Shown: positions 1-9,700 of the stretch, in pieces
Layout of the letters: every line of letters starts with the position of its first letter
Position numbering within the stretch: position 1 is the stretch's first letter
Assembly (NCBI RefSeq): GCF_001648775.1
Contig: NZ_LVEJ01000003.1
Coordinates: 124,001-188,000, forward strand
Source: Pseudomonas fluorescens
GTDB taxonomy: Bacteria; Pseudomonadota; Gammaproteobacteria; Pseudomonadales; Pseudomonadaceae
DNA length: 64,000 nt
Direction of reading: 5' to 3'
Program-made: the position numbers and the translations under genes
The notes under the pieces: generated by a model
Database searches by the model: none
Seen by the model: only the letters and a program-made list of their open reading frames with translations
What the model was told of the DNA's origin: nothing

Positions 1-90
1 AAGTTTATTTTTCAGTGTTTTCACAAGCGGATGCGGGGATCCGACTGTGCTCAATCGCGGGTCATCGTGCATTGATGCGGTGCACAGTGG

Positions 91-251
91 CCCTCACCCT
101 AGCCCTCTCCCAGAGGGAGAGGGGACTGACCGAGTTGCCCGGTCAAATTACATCGACTTGAAATACCGAGCCGAACTCAGGCCTTTAACATCACACAAAT
201 CGGCTCCCTTTCCCCCTCTCCCCCATGGGGGAGAGGGCTGGGGTGAGGGGG
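91..251. repeat. MITE-like dispersed repeat, copy 1 (subtype A)
   Basis: This is a roughly 160-bp element bounded by imperfect inverted ends (CCCTCACCCTAGCCCTCTCC on the left, GGGAGAGGGCTGGGGTGAGG on the right). The core holds the words TACATCGACTTGAAATACCG and GCCGAACTCAGG. The same ends and core recur at about 20193, and in the opposite orientation at about 36246. It lies downstream of the ntrC stop codon. It could be transcribed as a hairpin, but it encodes nothing convincing. I see nothing else in the first 290 bases. Confidence 0.8.
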
Positions 252-291
252 ACGGTTCCTGAGTACACAACAACTCTCAAGCGAACAAGGT

Positions 292-1728
292 TTAACCCTC
301 ATCCCCCTCCTCATCATCCCCGCCATCAACCTTCATCCCCAATTCCTTGATCTTGCGCGTCAGGGTATTACGTCCCCAACCCAGCAACACCGCCGCATCA
401 CGCCGGCGCCCGGCGGTATGTTTCAGCGCCGTCTCGATCATGATCCGCTCAAACGCCGGCACTGCGCTGTCGAGCAGGCTCGACTGACCACGTGCCAAGG
501 CCTGATCCGCCCACTGACGCAACGCCTGCTCCCAATTGGTCACTGGCGCCGAGTCCTGCGGCAGGTTCAGCAGTTCCGGCGGCAAGTCGCTGATGTGCAC
601 TTCGCGCCCGGACGCCATCACCGTGATCCAGCGGCAGGTGTTCTCCAACTGACGTACGTTGCCGCCCCACGGCAGGTTCTTCAGGTATTCCTCGGTCTCG
701 CTTTTCAACAGCTTCGGCTCGACCGCCAGTTCCTGCGCGGCGCGGCTGAGGAAGTGCTTGGCCAGGGTCGGGATGTCTTCGCGACGGTCCGACAGACGTG
801 GAATGTGGATACGGATCACGTTGAGGCGATGGAACAAGTCCTCACGGAATTTGCCGGCGTGCACCAGGGTTTCCAGATTCTGGTGCGTCGCGGCGATGAT
901 GCGCACATCGACCTTGACCGGCACATGTCCGCCCACGCGATAGAACTCGCCGTCGGCCAGAACGCGCAGCAAACGGGTTTGCGTATCTGCCGGCATGTCG
1001 CCGATTTCATCGAGGAACAGCGTGCCGCCATCAGCCTGTTCGAAGCGGCCGCGACGCAGATTCGCCGCGCCGGTGAATGCGCCTTTCTCATGGCCGAACA
1101 GCTCGGACTCCATCAGGTCCTTGGGGATTGCCGCCATGTTCAATGCAATGAACGGCGAAGCCGCGCGCGGGCTGTGTCGGTGCAGGGCGTGGGCGACCAG
1201 TTCTTTACCGGTGCCGGATTCGCCGTTGATCAGCACGGTGATGTTGGAGTGGCTCAAGCGACCGATGGCGCGAAACACTTCCTGCATCGCCGGCGCTTCG
1301 CCGATGATTTCCGGGGTGCGGGTCAGCGCAGGCACCACTTCCAGGCCCTGCTGTTCTTGCGCATGTTGATTGGCACGCTTGACCAGCGACACCGCTTCAT
1401 CAACGTCGAACGGCTTCGGCAAGTATTCGAAAGCGCCGCCCTGATACGAGGCGACAGCGCTGTCCAGATCGGAGTGAGCGGTCATGATGATGACCGGCAA
1501 CCGTGGATGCTGCTCGCGAATCCGCGCCAACAAATCCAGACCGCTGGCACCCGGCATGCGGATGTCGGAAATGATCACGTCCGGTTGCTGCCGGGCCAGG
1601 CGACTCATCACACCGTCGGCGCTGTCGAAGCTCTGGGTGGTCATGCCTTCCTGCTGCAGGGCCTTTTCCAGAACCCAACGGATAGAACGGTCGTCATCGA
1701 CGATCCACACGGTTTCACTACGGCTCAT
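292..1728 (-). CDS. ntrC: Nitrogen regulation response regulator NtrC (GlnG)
   Basis: This is a sigma-54-dependent enhancer-binding protein of 478 residues that activates nitrogen-scavenging genes when phosphorylated by NtrB. An N-terminal receiver domain (about 1-120) carries the acidic pocket and the phospho-acceptor Asp55 in the motif SDIRMPG. The central AAA+ domain (about 145-380) shows a Walker A GESGTGKE and the sigma-54 contact loop GAFTGA. The C-terminus ends in a Fis-type helix-turn-helix (AAVLLGWGRNTLTRKIKELG). Length matches the family. The start overlaps the ntrB stop by 4 bp, which implies translational coupling in an ntrBC operon. Identification is secure from domain order, the adjacent histidine kinase and glnA nearby. 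Confidence 0.97.
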   Translation of the reverse strand: MSRSETVWIVDDDRSIRWVLEKALQQEGMTTQSFDSADGVMSRLARQQPDVIISDIRMPGASGLDLLARIREQHPRLPVIIMTAHSDLDSAVASYQGGAFEYLPKPFDVDEAVSLVKRANQHAQEQQGLEVVPALTRTPEIIGEAPAMQEVFRAIGRLSHSNITVLINGESGTGKELVAHALHRHSPRAASPFIALNMAAIPKDLMESELFGHEKGAFTGAANLRRGRFEQADGGTLFLDEIGDMPADTQTRLLRVLADGEFYRVGGHVPVKVDVRIIAATHQNLETLVHAGKFREDLFHRLNVIRIHIPRLSDRREDIPTLAKHFLSRAAQELAVEPKLLKSETEEYLKNLPWGGNVRQLENTCRWITVMASGREVHISDLPPELLNLPQDSAPVTNWEQALRQWADQALARGQSSLLDSAVPAFERIMIETALKHTAGRRRDAAVLLGWGRNTLTRKIKELGMKVDGGDDEEGDEG

Positions 1729-2810
1729 GTCGATGTGGCTCCTTGTTCCAGTGGCAGAAAGATCGAGAACGTGGTGTGGCCTGGATGGCTGTCACACTCG
1801 ATCAGGCCCTGGTGCTGGCTGATGATGTTCTGGGTAATGGCCAGGCCGAGTCCGGTACCGTCCGGACGTCCGCTGACCATCGGAAAGAAAATGGTTTCCT
1901 GAAGTTCCGCCGGGATCCCCGGGCCGTTGTCGATGATTTCGATCTTGGTCACCAGGCGATGGCGGATGTGGCCGATGGTGAACTGGCGCATGGCGCGGGT
2001 GCGCAGGCTGATGCGGCCCAGACGCAGCTCATTCTGGCTGCTGATTGCCTGCATCGCGTTGCGCACGATGTTCAACACCGCCTGAATCATTTGCTCGCGG
2101 TCGATCAATACATCGGGAATGCTTGGGTCGTAATCGCGCACCAAGGTGATGCAGCCCTGACTTTCGGCTTCGACCAGTTGGCAGACGCGTTCGAGCACTT
2201 CGTGGACGTTGCACATGGCCAGCGACGGCAATTTATTCGAGCCGAGCATGCGGTCGACCAGATTGCGCAGGCGGTCGGCCTCTTCAATGATCACGTTGGT
2301 GTAATCGCGCAGGCTGTCTTCCGGCAGTTCGCGGGCCAGCAGTTGCGCGGCGCCGCGGATGCCGCCGAGCGGATTCTTGATCTCATGGGCGAGGCCGCGC
2401 ACCAACATCTTGCTGGTTTCCTGCTTGGACAGTTGCGCCTCTTCCTTGGTGATCCGCAGCAAACGGTCACGCGGATGCACTTCGAGCAGGAGCATGGTCG
2501 CGCCGTTGCTGAGAATCGGTGTCACCGCGTAATCCACGGTCAAGGTCTGGCCGGTGAGGGCGGTGAGCATGGCTTCGCGCTTGGTGAACGGATGCGCCTG
2601 TTCCACCGCCTGGCGCAGGGAATTCAGCGCCTCGGTGGATTCGGTGAACAGCTCGCTGATGAATTGCCCGTGGCTACGCTGCCCGCTGATGGCGAGCAGC
2701 ATCTCCGCCGCCGGGTTCATGTACTCAAGGCGCAATTCGGCGTCGAGCAGAATGGTGGCGGTGGTCAGGTTGTCGAGCAGCAAACGGTGGATTGCGTCGC
2801 TAATGGTCAT
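1725..2810 (-). CDS. ntrB: Nitrogen regulation sensor histidine kinase NtrB (GlnL)
   Basis: This is the cytoplasmic sensor kinase/phosphatase that controls NtrC and normally takes its nitrogen signal from PII. The 361-residue product has an N-terminal PAS domain (about 5-115), an H-box with the phospho-acceptor His in GLAHEIKNPLGG, and a HATPase domain with the N-box NIVRNAMQAI, DNGPGIP and GTGLGLAI. The frame is open for another 73 codons upstream, but the start at 2810 is preferred: it has a GAGG-type ribosome-binding site and begins MTISDAIHRLLLDN, the usual NtrB N-terminus. The upstream extension would also run through the sigma-54-like promoter. No membrane segments, as expected. Confidence 0.95.
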   Translation of the reverse strand: MTISDAIHRLLLDNLTTATILLDAELRLEYMNPAAEMLLAISGQRSHGQFISELFTESTEALNSLRQAVEQAHPFTKREAMLTALTGQTLTVDYAVTPILSNGATMLLLEVHPRDRLLRITKEEAQLSKQETSKMLVRGLAHEIKNPLGGIRGAAQLLARELPEDSLRDYTNVIIEEADRLRNLVDRMLGSNKLPSLAMCNVHEVLERVCQLVEAESQGCITLVRDYDPSIPDVLIDREQMIQAVLNIVRNAMQAISSQNELRLGRISLRTRAMRQFTIGHIRHRLVTKIEIIDNGPGIPAELQETIFFPMVSGRPDGTGLGLAITQNIISQHQGLIECDSHPGHTTFSIFLPLEQGATST

Positions 2811-2867
2811 CGGAGCCTCTTTTGGGGGCGGAGCGTGCGCAACAAGCAAGCGTCGGTAGCGGGAAAA

Positions 2868-2886
2868 TGCAAAAACCAAACCAAGG
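2868..2886 (-). promoter_or_regulatory. Sigma-54-like promoter of ntrBC
   Basis: Read on the minus strand, TTGGTTTGGTTTTTGCA keeps the GG-N10-GC spacing of sigma-54 -24/-12 elements (TTGG...TTGCA), though the -24 box is weak after TTGG. It lies about 60 bp upstream of the ntrB start and about 125 bp downstream of a good NtrC site. That geometry fits autogenous activation by NtrC. Inferred from sequence only. Confidence 0.5.
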
Positions 2887-3008
2887 CTCCGAAAAGAAGC
2901 GTTCGTCGCCTGAAACAGGCGTTTGACGCTCGCTTGCGTGGCAGCCGGTCCGCTCGAACGGGAAGTTTCGAACCAAAATGGGTTGGAATGTGGGTACGGT
3001 GCAGTCTG

Positions 3009-3027
3009 TTGCACCAATATAGTGCGC
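3009..3027 (-). promoter_or_regulatory. NtrC-binding site upstream of ntrBC
   Basis: The 19-mer TTGCACCAATATAGTGCGC closely matches the NtrC operator pattern TGCACC-N5-GGTGCA, with one well-kept half site and one degenerate half. It lies between the DUF4124 gene and ntrB, about 200 bp upstream of the ntrB start codon, at enhancer distance from the sigma-54-like promoter. Confidence 0.65.
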
Positions 3028-3041
3028 AAAGCTGAACGGCG

Positions 3042-3665
3042 TTAGAAGAAACGCAGGAAGGGGTTTTTCGGCTCTTCGGGTTTGTCTTTCAGCGGGCATT
3101 CCGGACGAACGCCATAGTCGTCCTTGGTGCAGGGTTTGACCTGGCGTTTCTGCGCCAGCGAGATGCGCAACATGTGGAAGGGCTGATTGGCCGTGCGCTC
3201 GACAGTGCGCCCCTCGGCATCGAGGATTTCCACGGACAGATTGTGGCTGCCACGGTCGATGTTGTTCAGCGGGAACACCGGACTCAGGCCGGGTTCACCG
3301 GTGGCTTGGCCATCCAGCAGCAGGCGATAGCGGTGGCCTGTTTGCAGGCCAGGTTCGCTGGTGACGCTGACGATGATTTCGCCGGCACTGCTGCGAATCG
3401 TGGCATCGGGCTCGGGTACCAGAATGCGCAGCATGTCGTAGTGGAACAGCGGTTGTTCCGGCGATTTTTTTGCCGTGGTTATCGGTGCAGCCGCCGTGGG
3501 ATTGGCCGACATGCGATTGCTGGTGGCGATCGGCACGCGCTTGGCGTTGCCGCGTGGCTGATCGGTGTAAACGCGATTGCCCTGTGCGTCGGTATAAGTG
3601 AAGACCTCGGCTGAGGCTTGCAGCGTCAGCAGCGCCAACACAGTGATCAGCCATGCGCGGGTCAT
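3042..3665 (-). CDS. DUF4124-domain secreted protein
   Basis: This 207-residue protein has an N-terminal signal peptide (MTRAWLITVLALLTLQASA) followed directly by a DUF4124 motif (EVFTYTDAQGNRVYTDQP), typical of small periplasmic or envelope proteins of unknown function. A second region (about 95-165, LRILVPEPDATIRSSAGEI...) looks like an Ig-type beta-sandwich. The tail has two cysteines (KPCTKDDYGVRPECP) that could form a disulphide. It overlaps the upstream gene by 4 bp, and the two products share the same architecture, so they look like tandem paralogues. Role unknown; the position between glnA and ntrB is conserved in Pseudomonas as far as I recall, but is not proof of a nitrogen role. 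Confidence 0.85.
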   Translation of the reverse strand: MTRAWLITVLALLTLQASAEVFTYTDAQGNRVYTDQPRGNAKRVPIATSNRMSANPTAAAPITTAKKSPEQPLFHYDMLRILVPEPDATIRSSAGEIIVSVTSEPGLQTGHRYRLLLDGQATGEPGLSPVFPLNNIDRGSHNLSVEILDAEGRTVERTANQPFHMLRISLAQKRQVKPCTKDDYGVRPECPLKDKPEEPKNPFLRFF

Positions 3666-4174
3666 GGCTTGTGCACTCGCTGCACGCTAAGGGTCACTGG
3701 CGGGCTTTGCTGGATGATCGTCTGCCCATCAATCACCTGCACCGCGAGTCGATGTTCGCCGCGATCAATATTCACCAACTGCAGAATCGGCACATTGCTC
3801 GGCTGGCCGTAAGGCTCATCGTCGAGCACCAGCCGTAATTGATGCGGCGGTTGCAGGCGCGGTTTGATCAGCACATTGACGGTGAACGTGCCGTTGTTGG
3901 CGCGCAGGGCTTCTTCGCTGGGCAGGCCGGCGAGTTCGAGGATGTCGTAGGCATTGCGCGGTGGTTCACGGTTGTCGGCTTCGGGCGCGGGTGGTGCGCT
4001 GGGTGCTTGCGGCTCGACGCGGTTGAGCGGCGGCAACTCCACCGGCTGCGCTTGCACGCCATCGGGAGAATGATCGCTGTAGACCGTGTTGCCGTTGGCA
4101 TCGGTGTATTTGTAGATCTGCGCGGTGGCGGGCACGGCGATCAGCAGCAGAATGTAGAGAAAGGTGCGACCCAT
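3662..4174 (-). CDS. DUF4124-domain secreted protein
   Basis: This 170-residue protein starts with a signal peptide (MGRTFLYILLLIAVPATAQ) and continues into a DUF4124 motif (IYKYTDANGNTVYSDHSPDG). A proline-rich linker follows (about 55-75), then a beta-rich C-terminal region with a VNIDRGEHRLAVQV segment that closely mirrors VFPLNNIDRGSHNLSVEI in the neighbouring downstream gene. The start at 4174 was chosen because it begins a proper signal peptide; the frame stays open 24 codons further upstream. Expected to be exported by Sec. Function unknown. Confidence 0.85.
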   Translation of the reverse strand: MGRTFLYILLLIAVPATAQIYKYTDANGNTVYSDHSPDGVQAQPVELPPLNRVEPQAPSAPPAPEADNREPPRNAYDILELAGLPSEEALRANNGTFTVNVLIKPRLQPPHQLRLVLDDEPYGQPSNVPILQLVNIDRGEHRLAVQVIDGQTIIQQSPPVTLSVQRVHKP

Positions 4175-4275
4175 GAAATCGACCGGGATTGAAAGCGATG
4201 GGGTGCAGCATAGGCCAGGTGCGGCGGTTGGCCCAACCTTGCACACATCCAGAGATCATTCAGACATCCAAATCC

Positions 4276-4370
4276 CCCTGTGGGAGCGAGCTTGCTCGCG
4301 AAGGCGTCGTGTCTGTCAACATTGTTATAAATGACCCGCCGCTTTCGCGAGCAAGCTCGCTCCCACAGGG
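4276..4370. repeat. REP pair (inverted, REPIN type)
   Basis: Two GTGGGAGCGAGCTTGCTCGCGA units face each other across about 50 bp, so the whole element can fold as one long hairpin. Same orientation class as the elements near 13160, 23415, 28481, 38596, 56743 and 61966. It lies between the DUF4124 gene start and the glnA terminator. Confidence 0.9.
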
Positions 4371-4400
4371 ATTTGTGTTGCGCCATTAATCGCAGGCAAT

Positions 4401-4428
4401 AAAAAAGGCCTCCCGAAGGAGGCCTCTT
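4401..4428 (-). terminator. Intrinsic terminator of glnA
   Basis: On the minus strand the sequence reads AGGCCTCC-TTCG-GGAGGCCT followed by a run of T, a strong stem with a stable tetraloop, about 35 bp after the glnA stop. Confidence 0.9.
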
Positions 4429-4460
4429 TCACTCACGCCACGTAGAGCAGCGCTACCGGA

Positions 4461-5867
4461 TCAGCAGCTGTAGTACAGCTCATATTCCAGTGGGTGTACG
4501 AAGGTGCGAACCTTGATTTCTTCTTCCGATTTCAGCGCGATGTAAGCGTCGATGAAGTCGTCGGAGAACACGCCGCCCTTGGTCAGGAACGCGCGGCCCT
4601 TGTCCAGCTCTTCCAGAGCTTCTTTCAGGCTGCCGCAAACTTGTGGGATCTCCTTCGCCTCTTCAGGCGGCAGGTCGTACAGGTTTTTGTCGGCAGCGTC
4701 GCCTGGGTGAATCTTGTTCTGGATACCGTCCAGGCCGGCCATCAGCAGTGCTGCGAAAGCCAGGTACGGGTTGGCAGCCGGATCCGGGAAACGTGCTTCG
4801 ATACGACGGCCACGTGGGCTGTTGACGTAAGGAATACGGATCGAGGCGGAACGGTTGCGAGCCGAGTAGGCCAGCATCACTGGAGCTTCGAAGCCTGGCA
4901 CCAGACGCTTGTAGGAGTTGGTGGCCGGGTTGGTGAAGCCGTTCAGTGCCTTGCCGTGCTTGATGATGCCGCCGATGAAGTACAGAGCGGTTTCGGACAG
5001 GCCGGCATAGCCTTCGCCAGCGAAGGTGTTCTTGCCATCTTTGGCGATGGACATGTGCACGTGCATACCCGAACCGTTGTCACCGTACAGTGGCTTCGGC
5101 ATGAAGGTAGCGGTGCGGCCGTAAGCGTCAGCCACGTTGTGGACAACGTATTTCAGCGTCTGAACTTCGTCAGCTTTCTTCACCAGGGTGTTGAACTTGA
5201 CACCGATTTCGTTCTGACCGGCAGTTGCCACTTCGTGGTGGTGAACTTCAACGGTCTGGCCCATTTCTTCCAGTGCGTTGCACATGGCAGTACGGATTTC
5301 GTGGTCGTGGTCGAACGGCGGAACCGGGAAGTAGCCACCTTTGACGCCTGGACGGTGGCCTTTGTTGCCGCCTTCGATGTCCTGGTCGGACATCCACGAA
5401 CCTTGTTCGGAGTAGATCTTGAACATCGAACCGGAGATGTCGGACTTGAACTTCACTTCGTCGAAGATGAAGAACTCAGGCTCTGGACCGGCGAACACGG
5501 TGTCACCGATACCGGTGGTCTTCAGGTATTCCTCGGCACGGTGGGCGATGGCGCGCGGGTCGCGATCGTAGCCTTGCATGGTCGACGGTTCGATGATGTC
5601 GCACACCAGGATCAGGGTGGCGTCTTCGGTGAACGGGTCGAGCACGGCAGTTTCGTCGTCCGGCAGCAGGATCATGTCGGAGGCTTCGATGCCTTTCCAG
5701 CCAGCGATGGAGGAACCGTCGAACATCTTGCCGACTTCGAAGAAGTCGTCTTCCAGCGCATCGCGAGCCGGCATGGTCACGTGGTGCTGAGTGCCTTTGG
5801 TGTCCGTGAAGCGCAGATCAATCCACTTGACGTCATGATCTTTGATGAGTTGAACCGACTTCGACAT
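4461..5867 (-). CDS. glnA: Glutamine synthetase, type I (GSI-beta)
   Basis: This enzyme makes glutamine from glutamate, ammonia and ATP and is the main entry of ammonia into metabolism. It is a cytoplasmic dodecamer. The 468-residue length equals the enterobacterial enzyme. Visible signatures are the N-terminal beta-grasp DGSSI.GW segment, the catalytic [10 protein letters not shown] block and the ATP-binding segment [20 protein letters not shown]. The adenylylation loop [10 protein letters not shown] contains the regulatory Tyr near residue 397, so activity should be controlled by GlnE. Transcribed alone, with a sigma-54-type promoter upstream and a strong terminator downstream. Identification is certain. 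Confidence 0.99.
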   Translation of the reverse strand: MSKSVQLIKDHDVKWIDLRFTDTKGTQHHVTMPARDALEDDFFEVGKMFDGSSIAGWKGIEASDMILLPDDETAVLDPFTEDATLILVCDIIEPSTMQGYDRDPRAIAHRAEEYLKTTGIGDTVFAGPEPEFFIFDEVKFKSDISGSMFKIYSEQGSWMSDQDIEGGNKGHRPGVKGGYFPVPPFDHDHEIRTAMCNALEEMGQTVEVHHHEVATAGQNEIGVKFNTLVKKADEVQTLKYVVHNVADAYGRTATFMPKPLYGDNGSGMHVHMSIAKDGKNTFAGEGYAGLSETALYFIGGIIKHGKALNGFTNPATNSYKRLVPGFEAPVMLAYSARNRSASIRIPYVNSPRGRRIEARFPDPAANPYLAFAALLMAGLDGIQNKIHPGDAADKNLYDLPPEEAKEIPQVCGSLKEALEELDKGRAFLTKGGVFSDDFIDAYIALKSEEEIKVRTFVHPLEYELYYSC

Positions 5868-5962
5868 AGTGTCCTCCGGGTGAATTAGGGCTGGTAGTGG
5901 ATGCCCTTAATAGTGGTGATGCCGGCGCGAATACTCTGCCAAGGCAACCTGCCTCACAAGGG

Positions 5963-5980
5963 AGCAAATTGCATGCCAGT
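5963..5980 (-). promoter_or_regulatory. Sigma-54 promoter of glnA
   Basis: On the minus strand CTGGCATGCAATTTGCT matches the -24/-12 consensus (TGGCACG-N4-TTGCT) with correct GG-N10-GC spacing. It predicts a start near 5951 and a leader of about 85 nt. NtrC-like half sites (AGGTGCAAA near 6021, TTGGTGCGC near 6091) lie further upstream, consistent with NtrC activation. Confidence 0.7.
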
Positions 5981-6146
5981 GCCCCAGCATGGGTTTTTTG
6001 CCCCAAATTCACGCTTATTAAGGTGCAAAGCGTCTGAAAGCTGAAAATCTCGCCCTTTAATGTAGCGTCATAATCCATAAATGACCCGTTTTGGTGCGCG
6101 CAAAACCTTCTGCACATTAACTGGTTAAACCTTGAGCAATTTCCGC

Positions 6147-6152
6147 TATAAT
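6147..6152 (+). promoter_or_regulatory. Putative -10 element of thiI
   Basis: A perfect TATAAT lies 43 bp upstream of the thiI start codon. No convincing -35 box is visible at 17 bp, only a TGGTTA-like hexamer. The divergent glnA promoter lies on the other side of this intergenic region. Confidence 0.45.
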
Positions 6153-6194
6153 CCGCGCCCCCCTTTTTCGGCTGGCCGTTCGCGCGCTGTTTTC

Positions 6195-7649
6195 ATGAAA
6201 CTAATCGTAAAAGTCTTCCCCGAGATCACCATCAAAAGCCGACCTGTCCGGACGAAGTTCATCCGCCAGCTGGCCAAGAACATCCGCACCGTGCTCCGCG
6301 ACCTGGACCCGGCCGTGGTGGTGAACGGTGTGTGGGACAATCTCGAGCTGGAAACCCGCGTTACCGACGCCAAAGCCTTGAAAGAGATGGGTGAGCGCCT
6401 GACCTGCATGCCGGGCATCGCGCACTTCCTGCAGATCGACGAGTACCCGCTGGGCGACTTCGACGACATCACCGAGAAGTGCAAACAGCACTACGGTGCT
6501 GCGCTGGCCGGGAAGATTTTCTCGGTGCGCTGCAAGCGGGCCGGCAAGCATACCTTCAGCTCGATGGACGTCGAAAAATACGTCGGCAGCAAGCTGCGCC
6601 GCGAGTGCGGTGCTGCCGGTATCGACCTGAAAGCGCCGGAAATCGAAGTCCGTATCGAAGTTCGCGACAAACGGTTGTTCGTCATTCACAGCCAGCACAA
6701 CGGCATCGGCGGTTACCCGCTCGGTGCCCTGGAGCAGACGCTGGTATTGATGTCCGGCGGCTTTGACTCGACCGTTGCGGCCTATCAGATCATTCGTCGC
6801 GGCCTGATGACGCACTTCTGCTTTTTCAATCTGGGCGGTCGTGCCCACGAATTGGGCGTGATGGAAGTCGCGCATTTCATCTGGAAGAAGTACGGCAGCT
6901 CGCAACGCGTGCTATTTGTCAGTGTTCCGTTCGAAGAAGTCCTGGGCGAAATTCTCGGCAAAGTCGATAACAGTCATATGGGCGTCGTATTGAAGCGTAT
7001 GATGTTGCGCGCGGCGTCGAACATCGCCGACCGCCTGCACATCGAAGCGCTGGTCACCGGCGAGGCGATCTCCCAGGTGTCGAGCCAGACCTTGCCGAAC
7101 CTGTCGGTGATCGACTGCGTGACTGACAAGCTGGTCCTGCGTCCGCTGATCGTGGCGCACAAGCAGGACATCATCGACACGGCCAACGAGATCGGCACCG
7201 CCGATTTCGCGCGGCACATGCCGGAGTACTGCGGGGTTATTTCGGTCAATCCGAAGACTGCCGCCAAACGCGGTCGTGTTGAACACGAAGAGAAAGAATT
7301 CGACATGGCGGTGCTCGAGCGTGCGCTCGAAAACGCCAAACTGGTGCCGATCGATCGGGTGATCGACGAATTGGGCCAGGACGTACAGATTGAAGAAGTC
7401 AGCGAAGCACTGGCCGGCCAGATCGTGATCGACATCCGTCACCCGGATGCCGCCGAGGATGAGCCGCTGGAACTCGCTGGCGTAGAAGTACAGACGATGC
7501 CGTTCTACGCAGTGAACGCTCGTTTCAAGGAGCTGGATCCGACTCGCCAGTACCTGCTGTATTGCGACAAAGGCGTGATGAGTCGCCTGCATGCTCACCA
7601 TTTGCTCAGTGAGGGGCATGCCAATGTGCGCGTTTATCGACCGAGCTAA
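6195..7649 (+). CDS. thiI: tRNA 4-thiouridine synthase / thiamine thiazole sulfur transferase ThiI
   Basis: ThiI makes 4-thiouridine at tRNA position 8, using sulfur relayed from a cysteine desulfurase, and supplies sulfur for the thiamine thiazole. The 484-residue protein has an N-terminal ferredoxin-like/THUMP region (about 1-165) and an ATP-pyrophosphatase PP-loop ([11 protein letters not shown], about 180). The [13 protein letters not shown] segment carries the conserved resolving Cys. A C-terminal rhodanese domain carries the persulfide Cys in [11 protein letters not shown]. This is the long, rhodanese-bearing form. The start at 6195 ([15 protein letters not shown]) is the family start; an upstream in-frame ATG at 6132 lies upstream of the -10 box. 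Divergent from glnA. Confidence 0.97.
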   Translation: MKLIVKVFPEITIKSRPVRTKFIRQLAKNIRTVLRDLDPAVVVNGVWDNLELETRVTDAKALKEMGERLTCMPGIAHFLQIDEYPLGDFDDITEKCKQHYGAALAGKIFSVRCKRAGKHTFSSMDVEKYVGSKLRRECGAAGIDLKAPEIEVRIEVRDKRLFVIHSQHNGIGGYPLGALEQTLVLMSGGFDSTVAAYQIIRRGLMTHFCFFNLGGRAHELGVMEVAHFIWKKYGSSQRVLFVSVPFEEVLGEILGKVDNSHMGVVLKRMMLRAASNIADRLHIEALVTGEAISQVSSQTLPNLSVIDCVTDKLVLRPLIVAHKQDIIDTANEIGTADFARHMPEYCGVISVNPKTAAKRGRVEHEEKEFDMAVLERALENAKLVPIDRVIDELGQDVQIEEVSEALAGQIVIDIRHPDAAEDEPLELAGVEVQTMPFYAVNARFKELDPTRQYLLYCDKGVMSRLHAHHLLSEGHANVRVYRPS

Positions 7650-7788
7650 GTGCCCGGGGCTGTTTGCCTGTGGCCTGCGTCACCGGCCCCCCGACACCGC
7701 CGTCAAGCTGTAACGGCCATGCCGGACACTACTGCTAATCGCTGCCAAGACTTGTCAGCAAACCGAATCCTCTGATCGAGATACACAA

Positions 7789-9609
7789 GTGATCGAAAAT
7801 CTACGCAACATCGCCATCATTGCCCACGTTGACCATGGTAAAACCACCCTGGTAGACAAACTCCTGCGTCAATCCGGCACCCTGGAGCGCAACGAGCTCA
7901 ACGACGAGCGCGTGATGGACTCCAACGACCAGGAAAAAGAGCGCGGTATTACCATTCTGGCGAAAAACACCGCCATCAACTGGAACGGCTACCACATCAA
8001 CATCGTGGATACCCCGGGCCACGCCGACTTCGGCGGCGAAGTTGAACGCGTAATGTCGATGGTTGACTCCGTTCTGCTGCTGGTTGACGCTCAAGACGGC
8101 CCTATGCCGCAAACCCGTTTCGTGACCAAGAAGGCTTTCGAAGCCGGCCTGCGTCCAATCGTGGTAATCAACAAGGTTGACCGTCCAGGCGCGCGTCCGG
8201 ACTGGGTTCTGGATCAGATCTTCGACCTGTTCGACAACCTCGGTGCTACCGAAGAACAACTGGACTTCCAGGTTGTTTACGCTTCGGCCCTGAACGGTAT
8301 TGCCGGTCTGGACCACACCGCCATGGCGGAAGACATGACTCCGCTGTACCAAGCGGTAGTCGACCACGTTCCGCCTCCGGCCGTTGACCGTGACGGCGCG
8401 TTCCAGATGCAGATCTCCGCTCTGGACTACAACAGCTTCCTGGGTGTTATCGGCGTTGGCCGTATCGCTCGTGGCCGCGTCAAGCCGAACACTCCGGTTG
8501 TGGCTATCGGTGCCGACGGCAAGCGTCGCAACGGCCGTATCCTGAAACTGATGGGTCACCACGGTCTGCACCGCGTTGACGTTGAAGAAGCTGCAGCAGG
8601 CGATATCGTTTGCATCAGCGGTATGGACTCGCTGTTCATCTCCGACACCCTGTGCCACCCGGACACCGTCGAGGCGATGAAGCCTCTGACCGTTGACGAG
8701 CCAACCGTTTCGATGACCTTCCAGGTAAACGACTCGCCATTCTGCGGTAAAGAAGGCAAGTTCGTGACGTCCCGTAACATCAAGGACCGTCTGGACAAAG
8801 AGCTGCTGTACAACGTTGCACTGCGCGTTGAAGAAGGCGACACCGCTGACAAGTTCAAGGTTTCCGGCCGTGGTGAGCTGCACCTCTCGGTACTGATCGA
8901 AACCATGCGTCGCGAAGGCTTCGAGCTGGCCCTGGGCCGTCCTGAAGTGATCATTCGTGAAGTTGACGGCGTCAAGCAAGAACCGTTCGAAAACGTCACC
9001 ATCGACATCCCTGAAGAAGCTCAGGGCAAGGTCATGGAAGAGATGGGTCTGCGTAAAGGCGACCTGAGCAACATGGTGCCGGATGGCAAGGGTCGTGTTC
9101 GTCTGGAATACAACATCCCTGCTCGCGGTCTGATCGGTTTCCGTAACCAGTTCCTGACCCTGACCAACGGTGCTGGCATCCTGACCTCGATCTTCGATCG
9201 CTACGACACCGTCAAGTCGGGCCACATGTCCGGCCGTCAGAACGGCGTTCTGGTTTCGGTTGAAACCGGCAAGGCACTGACCTACTCGCTGGAAACCCTG
9301 CAGGCCCGTGGCAAGCTGTTCGTAGAACACGGCCAGGAGATCTACAACGGTCAAATCGTTGGTCAGAACAGCCGTGACAACGACCTGGGTGTAAACCCAA
9401 CCAAAGGCAAGAAGCTCGACAACATGCGTGCTTCGGGTAAAGACGAAACCATCGCTCTGGTTCCACCAGTGAAGTTCACTCTGGAACAGGCTCTGGAATA
9501 CATCCAGGAAGACGAGCTGTGCGAAGTCACTCCTAAGTCCATCCGTCTTCGCAAGAAGATCCTGGACGAAAGCGAGCGTACCCGCGCTGCCAAGAAAGCC
9601 AAGAACTGA
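7789..9609 (+). CDS. typA: Ribosome-associated translational GTPase TypA/BipA
   Basis: TypA is an EF-G-like GTPase that acts on the ribosome, with roles in 50S assembly, cold and stress adaptation. The 606-residue protein starts with GTG. It shows G1 [11 protein letters not shown]3 DTPGHADF and G4 NKVD motifs, followed by domain II, EF-G-like domains III and V, and the BipA-specific C-terminal domain with a basic tail (RAAKKAKN). Its codon use is strongly biased toward highly expressed-type codons compared with its neighbours (many CGT, GGT, GTT). It stands alone with its own terminator. Confidence 0.97.
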   Translation: MIENLRNIAIIAHVDHGKTTLVDKLLRQSGTLERNELNDERVMDSNDQEKERGITILAKNTAINWNGYHINIVDTPGHADFGGEVERVMSMVDSVLLLVDAQDGPMPQTRFVTKKAFEAGLRPIVVINKVDRPGARPDWVLDQIFDLFDNLGATEEQLDFQVVYASALNGIAGLDHTAMAEDMTPLYQAVVDHVPPPAVDRDGAFQMQISALDYNSFLGVIGVGRIARGRVKPNTPVVAIGADGKRRNGRILKLMGHHGLHRVDVEEAAAGDIVCISGMDSLFISDTLCHPDTVEAMKPLTVDEPTVSMTFQVNDSPFCGKEGKFVTSRNIKDRLDKELLYNVALRVEEGDTADKFKVSGRGELHLSVLIETMRREGFELALGRPEVIIREVDGVKQEPFENVTIDIPEEAQGKVMEEMGLRKGDLSNMVPDGKGRVRLEYNIPARGLIGFRNQFLTLTNGAGILTSIFDRYDTVKSGHMSGRQNGVLVSVETGKALTYSLETLQARGKLFVEHGQEIYNGQIVGQNSRDNDLGVNPTKGKKLDNMRASGKDETIALVPPVKFTLEQALEYIQEDELCEVTPKSIRLRKKILDESERTRAAKKAKN

Positions 9610-9630
9610 GTCATTAGTTCAGGCTGAATG

Positions 9631-9666
9631 AAAACGCCCCCGGTCGCGAGACCGGGGGCGTTTTTG
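9631..9666 (+). terminator. Intrinsic terminator of typA
   Basis: The stem ACGCCCCCGGT / ACCGGGGGCGT, with a short loop CGCG, is followed by a T tract, about 25 bp after the typA stop. Confidence 0.92.
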
Positions 9667-9700
9667 TTTGTCTGGGGGAAGTGTGTTGAAGATCAAAAGC

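Noticed and set aside
47..262. Short open frame of 71 codons at the left edge
   Set aside because: It is almost wholly made of the MITE-like repeat (Pro/Leu/Glu/Gly-rich translation of CTCTCCC tracts) and has no believable ribosome-binding site.
418..1902. Long open frame antisense to ntrC
   Set aside because: A shadow of the GC-rich codon pattern of ntrC; its translation has no recognisable domain, and the opposite strand is a certain gene.
5991..6060. Riboswitch or long leader RNA before glnA
   Set aside because: No glutamine-riboswitch-like sequence is evident, and this stretch lies upstream of the predicted sigma-54 start, where NtrC sites are expected.
7650..7788. Terminator or small RNA between thiI and typA
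   Set aside because: GC-rich but without a good stem plus T tract or a recognisable promoter; nothing can be supported.
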